DNA of 64,000 nt from Myoxocephalus aenaeus. Lineage: Eukaryota; Chordata; Actinopteri; Perciformes; Cottidae. The translations under genes and the position numbers were made by a program. The notes under the pieces were generated by a model. That model did no database searches. It was not told the origin of the DNA and worked only from the letters and a program-made list of their open reading frames with translations. The DNA lies in contig JBAMJR010000154.1 of NCBI GenBank assembly GCA_038501785.1, forward strand, positions 1,295,001 through 1,359,000. The letters are read 5' to 3'. Positions 59,876-64,000 of the stretch are shown in pieces. Numbering within the stretch: the first letter of the stretch is position 1; the number at the start of each line of letters is the position of its first letter.

Positions 59876-61106
59876 CTTTAAAAAGAACGAGGACACGAGC
59901 CAAACCAAATATTTACGAGATGTGTGAAAGGCTTCTCTGAAAATTACATGGCAGGAAAAGCTGCAGCCTTTAAAAAAACGCCAGTAAAAAAGGGGTGATG
60001 CATTTTCTCCTGTGCTGTATCAGACAACAGCAGCGCTTCAGTACGGCCTAGTGAGAACATCCTCTTCGTTCGCTATTGAAGGAGCTGTGTAACGCACGTT
60101 TAATATCCTGTTTTCTGCTGCATTTCCTTTCACAAACAATCAAATTAAATGGTTTCCATGCTTGTACCCACTACCCAGCCATAGTAATTTAAAAGAAGAG
60201 ACTGAAAAGGGGAGTCACATGTAGAGGGAACATGCGTCTGAATCCATCCCTCTCTTTAAATACAAACTCAGTTTAGCATTCACAGCATTGAGTGAGAGAT
60301 AAATGCATTTCACTCGCGGGTGTGGGGAATGAATAAAAAATGAAATTGCATCTGCCAAAGTATCCCTGTGTCACTGCCTGTTGTCTGTGTTTTTGGCGGG
60401 TGCTCCGCAGTGGAGCAGCTAACCGAAATAATCAATGTTTTCTCCCAAGAGGACAGTGCAGGAGAAAACAGTGGAGCAGCGTGTTGGTGGATAGACTTTT
60501 AATTTCTATTTCCTCACCACAGTCACCACCTCCAGGTCTTTCAGATACGTCCTTTCTGTGGTCAACAGCTCCTTGGCGATGAAGTAGGCCCTATCTGTTG
60601 GGAACCTCTGCAAAGACATAACAGAGAGGAGACTGTGAGCAAGAACACATTAACTATCCAACTATAAGCAAGTCTAGCTAGTGTATCGCCAGTCTAACCT
60701 ATTTATCTGAGTAGAGTAGGGAAAATACTCAGCTTCAGTCCCTGCGGAGAGTTATTTAGGACCGGTAATCTGGGTCCAGTGCTATTTTAAGTATGTGACA
60801 CTGGCTTTGAAGCACAAGTTTAGTAAAAAAGAAAAGACAACTTTAACAACTCATCCAACAACTCATTGAAGTGATTTATCATTGCAGTTATCAACAGAAG
60901 TACTATTAAATTACAAACCTTCCTTCGAACATCGTCCTCATCGTCGGTGCGAACGCTGCCGGCGTCGTTCAGCAGCGGGCTGGTGAGGGGCGACGGTAGT
61001 CGGCCATCAGGACTGTGACCGCACAGCTCCAGTGACTTCTGACCATTGACCATGCCATGGGAGTGACCGGAGGACGCAGACAGGTGAGGGCTGTTGGGCA
61101 CCACTC
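50645..61106 (-). CDS. farp1: farp1 gene, 3' part (14 coding exons to the stop codon)
   Basis: FARP1 is a FERM, RhoGEF and PH-domain protein that activates Rac1/Cdc42 at the plasma membrane in dendrites and synapses. Fourteen exons join in frame into 573 residues ending at TGA (50647-50645): linker with SPLTSPLLND and RTDDEDD; DH domain about residues 63-287; PH1 about 288-395; a SEDDITAS linker; PH2 about 461-555; and a short tail. Mammalian FARP1 is about 1,045 residues, so the FERM half lies beyond the right edge. FARP2 was considered, but RGNTMVHVCWHRNTSVSMVD and the linker match FARP1 better as I remember them. Confidence 0.94.
50830..50981 (-). CDS. farp1: farp1 exon m (PH2)
   Basis: A 152-nt exon: 50 codons plus two bases. 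It reads DDYPLASLPLLGYSVTIPSE, then YVFKLHFKSHVYYFRSESEY and TFE. These are the central strands of PH2, which in FARP proteins packs against the DH domain in an autoinhibited arrangement. The acceptor is TCCTCAG and the donor GAGAG-GTACAG. Confidence 0.96.
51755..51862 (-). CDS. farp1: farp1 exon l (PH2 start)
   Basis: Thirty-six codons, phase 0: NQLSGNLLRKFKNSNGWQKL and WVVFTNFSLFFYKSHQ. This is the start of the second PH domain and is almost identical to FARP1 and FARP2. The acceptor is CTGTGTAG and the donor CAG-GTGACG. Confidence 0.96.
53135..53178. repeat. GA-rich simple repeat
   Basis: An AGAGAGAGACAGAGAGACAG type of run in farp1 intron sequence. A similar GA-rich run lies at about 30117-30155. 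Confidence 0.8.
53690..53830 (-). repeat. dispersed percomorph repeat, copy 2 (partial)
   Basis: On the minus strand it reads GTAGGATTTCGTGGCATCTA, then AATACCCCTCCGCTCACCCC and GGCCTTCAGGTA. This is the same family as 7695-7965, and it includes a segment missing from that copy. It lies in farp1 intron sequence. Confidence 0.7.
54454..54617 (-). CDS. farp1: farp1 exon k (linker between PH1 and PH2)
   Basis: A 164-nt exon: two bases complete Lys, then 54 codons. It reads CPEDSLVEAESEDDITASLT, then RGNTMVHVCWHRNTSVSMVD. The start was set at the TTTCCCAG acceptor because exon j ends in phase 1. The join then reads DNKCPEDS, like DNKSPDEA in human FARP1. Two earlier AGs (TCTAG, TCTAGTAG) would break the frame. 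The donor is GAG-GTACCG. Confidence 0.88.
54837..54949 (-). CDS. farp1: farp1 exon j (PH1 C-terminal helix)
   Basis: A 113-nt exon: one base completes Ser, then 37 codons plus one base. It reads SLMEMEKWMDDIQGAIETVK and then a serine-rich linker TSNGPSSDLLTSSLIDN. The Trp of MEKWMDDIQ is the conserved Trp of the PH C-terminal helix. The acceptor is CCCTCTAG and the donor AACA-GTAAGT (phase 1). Confidence 0.9.
55918..56000 (-). CDS. farp1: farp1 exon i (PH1)
   Basis: An 83-nt exon: 27 codons plus two bases. It reads IRESEDEWGVPHAFTLVGQQ and QSVVVAA. ESEDEWGVPH is a FARP-specific PH1 motif. The acceptor is ATTCCAG and the donor GCGAG-GTAAGA. Confidence 0.93.
56272..56361 (-). CDS. farp1: farp1 exon h (PH1)
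   Basis: Thirty codons, phase 0: FNDVILYTSRGMMATNQFKV and HGQLPLHGMT. FNDVxLYTSRG is the middle strand of PH1 and continues exon g exactly. The acceptor is TAAATAG and the donor ACA-GTAAGT. Confidence 0.94.
56826..56894 (-). CDS. farp1: farp1 exon g (PH1 start)
   Basis: Twenty-three codons, phase 0 at both ends: EFVRLGCLSKLSGKGLQQRM and FFL. GCLSKLSGKGLQQRMFFL forms the first strands of the first PH domain and is nearly invariant in FARP proteins. The acceptor is TTTCTCAG and the donor CTG-GTAACA. Confidence 0.95.
57011..57141 (-). CDS. farp1: farp1 exon f (end of DH domain)
   Basis: A 131-nt exon: two bases complete an Ala codon, then 43 codons ALADVSEMVEQLQGSLIKME and NFQKLLELKKDLIGVDNLVVPGR. 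This is the long C-terminal DH helix that runs into the first PH domain. The acceptor is GTCTGCAG and the donor CGG-GTGAGT. Confidence 0.94.
57254..57491 (-). CDS. farp1: farp1 exon e (DH domain, conserved regions 2-3)
   Basis: A 238-nt exon: 79 codons plus one base. It contains SRRLEGLCRDFELQKVCYVP followed by LRPLHRLSHYKQILERLCKH. The LxPLxRLxxYxxLLxxL-type helix (CR3) carries the residues that contact switch 2 of Rac/Cdc42. I chose the CCATAG acceptor because its frame continues exon d and gives the same length as human FARP1. The donor is AGAG-GTACTA. Confidence 0.94.
57586..57667 (-). CDS. farp1: farp1 exon d (DH domain)
   Basis: An 82-nt exon: one base completes Trp, then 27 codons EGRSNAHIKGEYHRIGDVML and KNLQGLK. 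RIGDVMLKN is a well-conserved FARP segment of the DH domain. The acceptor is TTTTAG and the donor AAG-GTGAGG, phase 0. Confidence 0.94.
58537..58670 (-). CDS. farp1: farp1 exon c (DH domain)
   Basis: A 134-nt exon: 44 codons plus two bases of a Trp codon. It reads SFQSAVGQDEATPDSLKNTV, then FEPLHKFHAGFLREVEQRLAL. FEPLHKFH and EVEQRLALW are FARP1 DH helices. The acceptor is GATCTCAG and the donor CTGTG-GTGAGA. The Trp codon is completed in the next exon. Confidence 0.93.
59789..59873. repeat. (CA)n microsatellite
   Basis: About 42 CA units in the farp1 intron between exons b and c. Confidence 0.97.
60518..60607 (-). CDS. farp1: farp1 exon b (DH domain, conserved region 1)
   Basis: Thirty codons, phase 0 at both ends: RFPTDRAYFIAKELLTTERT and then YLKDLEVVTV. 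ELLxTERTYLKDLEV is helix alpha-1 (CR1) of the DH domain, which contacts the GTPase switch 1 region; the Glu of TER is the conserved residue. The acceptor is TTTGCAG and the donor GTG-GTGAGG. Confidence 0.95.
60919..61106 (-). CDS. farp1: farp1 exon a (linker before DH domain)
   Basis: A 188-nt exon: two bases complete a split codon, then 62 codons, from a TCGTTGCAG acceptor to an AAG-GTTTGT donor. It encodes a Ser/Pro-rich, presumably disordered linker (NSPHLSASSG, RLPSPLTSPLLND) and an acidic run RTDDEDDVRRK. The motif SPLxSPLLND followed by RTDDEDE is characteristic of FARP1 just before the DH domain. The preceding exon is not in the window. Confidence 0.92.
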
Positions 61107-64000
61107 CTGCAACGAAAGTGAGGGGAGAAAGTACAAAAAGTTAGTGATTTAAATAGACATGAAAACACAACAGGAAATGATATATTTTCTTAGGTTTTGT
61201 CTAAGATGGGTGGAGCTTGGCTTAATGATAGAATTAGTATGAGGTCAGTGACACAATAACACAGAAAAGTAGATTATTTGTTGTATAAAGTAACAGAAAG
61301 CTTAACAGCCACTATTCTAACAATCTAATAATAAAAATAATTTCAAAAGCTCCAAACTTTCTCTGTTTCAAACTTCTAAAGTCTGATGATTTGCCAAGTT
61401 TCTCTTATATATAAACATGTAAATGAATATCTTTAGTTTTTGGATCATTGGTTGGACAAAAGAGAAGATTTTGGGACATTTTGTAGACTAAACTTAGAAA
61501 TGTAAAGATACATTTATCAGCAGCTTAATTAATGAAAACTGTTAGTTGCGGATACACGGAAAAGTTAAATTCCACTGACAGTCTGGTGACATTTTTTTAG
61601 GAATGACACGTTCCAGCATTCAGTTCATAATCCAACACGGCAAACATAACCTCTTATGAGACTATGCAGGCGACACCAAACAGTCTGACCCAGGATCAGT
61701 CTTCCTCTGCCTCACAAGAAAACTGAATGATTGAGAGATCAGCCGTGACTCGCGCTACAGTCCAGACATCCCTGGCAGTCTCTTCCTGCAACGTCAATCA
61801 AGACGCGAGCTGAGACGCATACCGAAGGATGATCAAGAGGAATAGCTTACCGAGTGTCATCTATACTGACATGTTCACTGAGCTTACTTACTATGTTTTA
61901 GCTGCACCTTGCCCACCTCTCTCTGCTGTCCTCTGGTGTCTCGACACAAACACAACAGTGATGACACGCACACAAACCAGCTCAACGGACCAGCACAACT
62001 CTGGAGAGGATTTACTATGACCTTTACGGAGGAAGGAGTGGAAACCACAGTACACATCTACAAGTTGCTACAAGGGAGAGCAGAAGGAAACGCCAGACAC
62101 AAATCTCCGCCAACACTACAAAACTACAGGGAGAGTGAAGAGGAAATCTACAATGAGCACAAGGCAGCAACTAACTGGGGTCTCAAAAAGAATTTTCAGA
62201 AAAACCTCATGTCATGAAGGTCATCTTTATTGAATCTAAAAGAACATATATACACATTGTTAAATTAATATAAGTCTTGAGAGAAGCAGCATTAAAAGGT
62301 CAAACCAGTTGACACTGAGTGAGTGAATGGAAAGTGAAGTGAAGAAGTGTGAATTCATGCCGTCCTCAAGACCTTACCTAACCGTGTATATAAAACAGAT
62401 CTTTAGGAATGTTAAAATAAAAACAGCCTTGTGACCTTTTATGATTTTGTTATTGCGGTCCTGAAAAAGTCAGTTGGTAATGAGAAAACATGCATTATTC
62501 AGTCCATGAATGCAACTAAAGTTGAACATCGCTTTGCTTGCAATAGTGAAACGGTGAGCTGTAAAAAATACTGTATATTAATAAGCTTTTTTTTTTATTC
62601 AGTAGAAAAATCATACTGCATGATTTCCTCATCATAAAATCTGCACTAACATCACATTCTCCAGCATGGTACACTACATTGTGAAAGTGCAGTTAAGTGA
62701 CAGCACTACTTACAGGACATTCAGTACATGCAGCGAGCAGACGGAGCCTGGTTCTGGTGGAGCAGCATGCATTGGTAAAACACCCCGAAGAACACCAGTG
62801 GTTGAAAAACACACATTTCTCACCCACAGACCTGGGACTTTGAGCCGAACCAACACGTCTGATGGTTTGGACCAAATTCACATACTGGTATTTTCTATCT
62901 GATCCAAATGACTTAGTTTTTGTGTGGCAGAATGTCCTTCCAGGTGTGTGTGAGAGGGTTTCCTCACACTGCAGTGATCCAGTTACTCCCACAAAAAAAA
63001 CACATTCTCTTTCATAGTGCTGCAAGAATCTATGTCAAAGAACTTTTTTGCCATTAACAATGTTAATAACCAAGAGGCAAGTCTAAGCAAATCCACAATT
63101 TCGACATGAACATGACATGATTATTATAATGTTTTGGTTCCGAAATCTGAAATCTAAAACACATCTGTAATTTAAATGGCTAATAAAGAAAAGAGATTGA
63201 TCCAGATGCAAATAAAACAACACAATCTCATTATGCTGCTTGAGATCAATGCTAAAAAGGTCTGGGAGCCCAAAAGCAAAAGCAGTTGACAGTGATGGAT
63301 GAGCCAAGAGACTCTTAGAGGCTTAGAGGTGTTGCCCTTAAACTGCCTTTCACAGAGAAACGATTAGTAAAACCTGCTTCTAGTTTTCTATATATGCCAA
63401 GATGCTGTCATCCTCAACCTGGCATTATATCTGCTCTGGAATAATTATCCATAAACTGGATCATTGCGGCGAAGGCAACCCAGATTTTGGTAATCTTGCC
63501 TCTTTCCAGCACACAGACTGTAGTGAGTGACAAAACAGGTTCACATGCAGCTGAGGAAAAAAAAAAAACAGAAAAGACATGACAGTTTCATGCTGACAGA
63601 CAAGAAGAAATACAAGAAAAGAAGAACAGAAATGTGACAAAGATCATCAACAACACAAATAAACATGAGGGCAGAAGTGCAAAAGAAATCTGGAAAAGTG
63701 ATCAATGAATAAAAGTGCAGTGCCATTTTGTGAAAAAGACTGAGAACTTCGCAATATTTAGAAAACGACTGGAGATTTTGTTGACACAAAAAAATAGCTG
63801 GGCAAAGCTTGATACTAACTTACTGAGAGAGAGACTCTCGAGCATGAGTCAAGTACAGAGGATGTCAATGGTGAGCACAAGAGCCACAAAGAGCCTAAAA
63901 TATGGCTGCAACAGACAGTGACCAAGCCACTGCGTGTGAGCTTAAATTTACTCCCGTTTTATGTCCTGCCAATTCCTACTAGCTATGTGAATAAAACGTG
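61107..64000 (-). other. farp1: farp1 intron sequence to the right edge
   Basis: No further farp1 exon was recognised here. The short ORFs on both strands have no resemblance to the FERM domain or to the FARP1 linker. A minus-strand copy of a dispersed repeat lies at about 61270-61560. Confidence 0.7.
61270..61560 (-). repeat. dispersed fish repeat, diverged copy
   Basis: It holds TCATTGGTTGGACAAAAGAG and GGACATTTTGTAGACTAAAC, which match the reverse complement of the 5170-5475 family in order. It lies in farp1 intron sequence. Confidence 0.5.

Noticed and set aside
50645..61106. Assignment of the right-hand gene to farp2
   Set aside because: PH2 is similar in both, but the SEDDITAS/RGNTMVHVCWHRNTSVSMVD linker and SPLTSPLLND before the DH domain fit FARP1 better.

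Overview
This window is vertebrate nuclear DNA, almost certainly from a ray-finned fish of the percomorph type. The genes are split into many short exons with canonical GT-AG junctions, and their products match vertebrate Rho-family GEFs. The non-coding sequence carries repeat families common in percomorph introns and long CA/TG and CT microsatellites. No bacterial, CRISPR or viral gene was seen.

Two protein-coding genes, both on the minus strand, account for all the coding sequence I can support. From 47.5 kb down to the left edge lies the 5' part of dock9 (zizimin-1, a Cdc42 GEF). I reconstruct nine coding exons, all in frame, giving the first 313 residues: the DOCK-C N-terminal region and a complete PH domain. 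The rest (C2/DHR1, DHR2) lies outside to the left. Intron 1 is about 30.4 kb and holds two further candidate first exons (19857-19970 and 27997-28167). Both begin with an ATG after an in-frame stop and end at a GT donor in the phase needed to join exon 2. The second would start with a Met-Gly-Cys acylation motif.

From 61.1 kb down to 50.6 kb lies the 3' half of farp1. Fourteen exons, all in frame, give the last 573 residues: the linker, DH domain, first PH domain, second PH domain and the stop codon. The FERM half lies beyond the right edge. farp1 therefore ends about 3.1 kb upstream of the dock9 start codon, and the two genes run head to tail. That differs from the mammalian order I recall, in which STK24 and SLC15A1 lie between FARP1 and DOCK9 and the two genes are oppositely oriented.

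Layout, left to right: dock9 exons 9 to 2 (0.4-17.0 kb); dock9 intron 1 with the alternative first exons, microsatellites, dispersed repeats and an orphan coding-like reading frame (17-47.4 kb); dock9 exon 1 in a CpG-rich promoter region (47.4-47.9 kb); a short intergenic stretch with a tandem duplication and the farp1 3' UTR (47.9-50.6 kb); farp1 exons (50.6-61.1 kb); farp1 intron to the right edge. Both products are GEFs for Rac/Cdc42-class GTPases that act at membranes in neurite and dendrite growth. Their adjacency is notable, but the sequence itself does not show that they act together.

Other structures are two long perfect hairpins (38-bp and 26-bp arms), a truncated Tc1-type transposon, and six microsatellite tracts of 70-130 bp plus shorter ones. 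All exon boundaries were read by eye from splice consensus, reading-frame continuity and remembered family sequence. No alignment or search was run.
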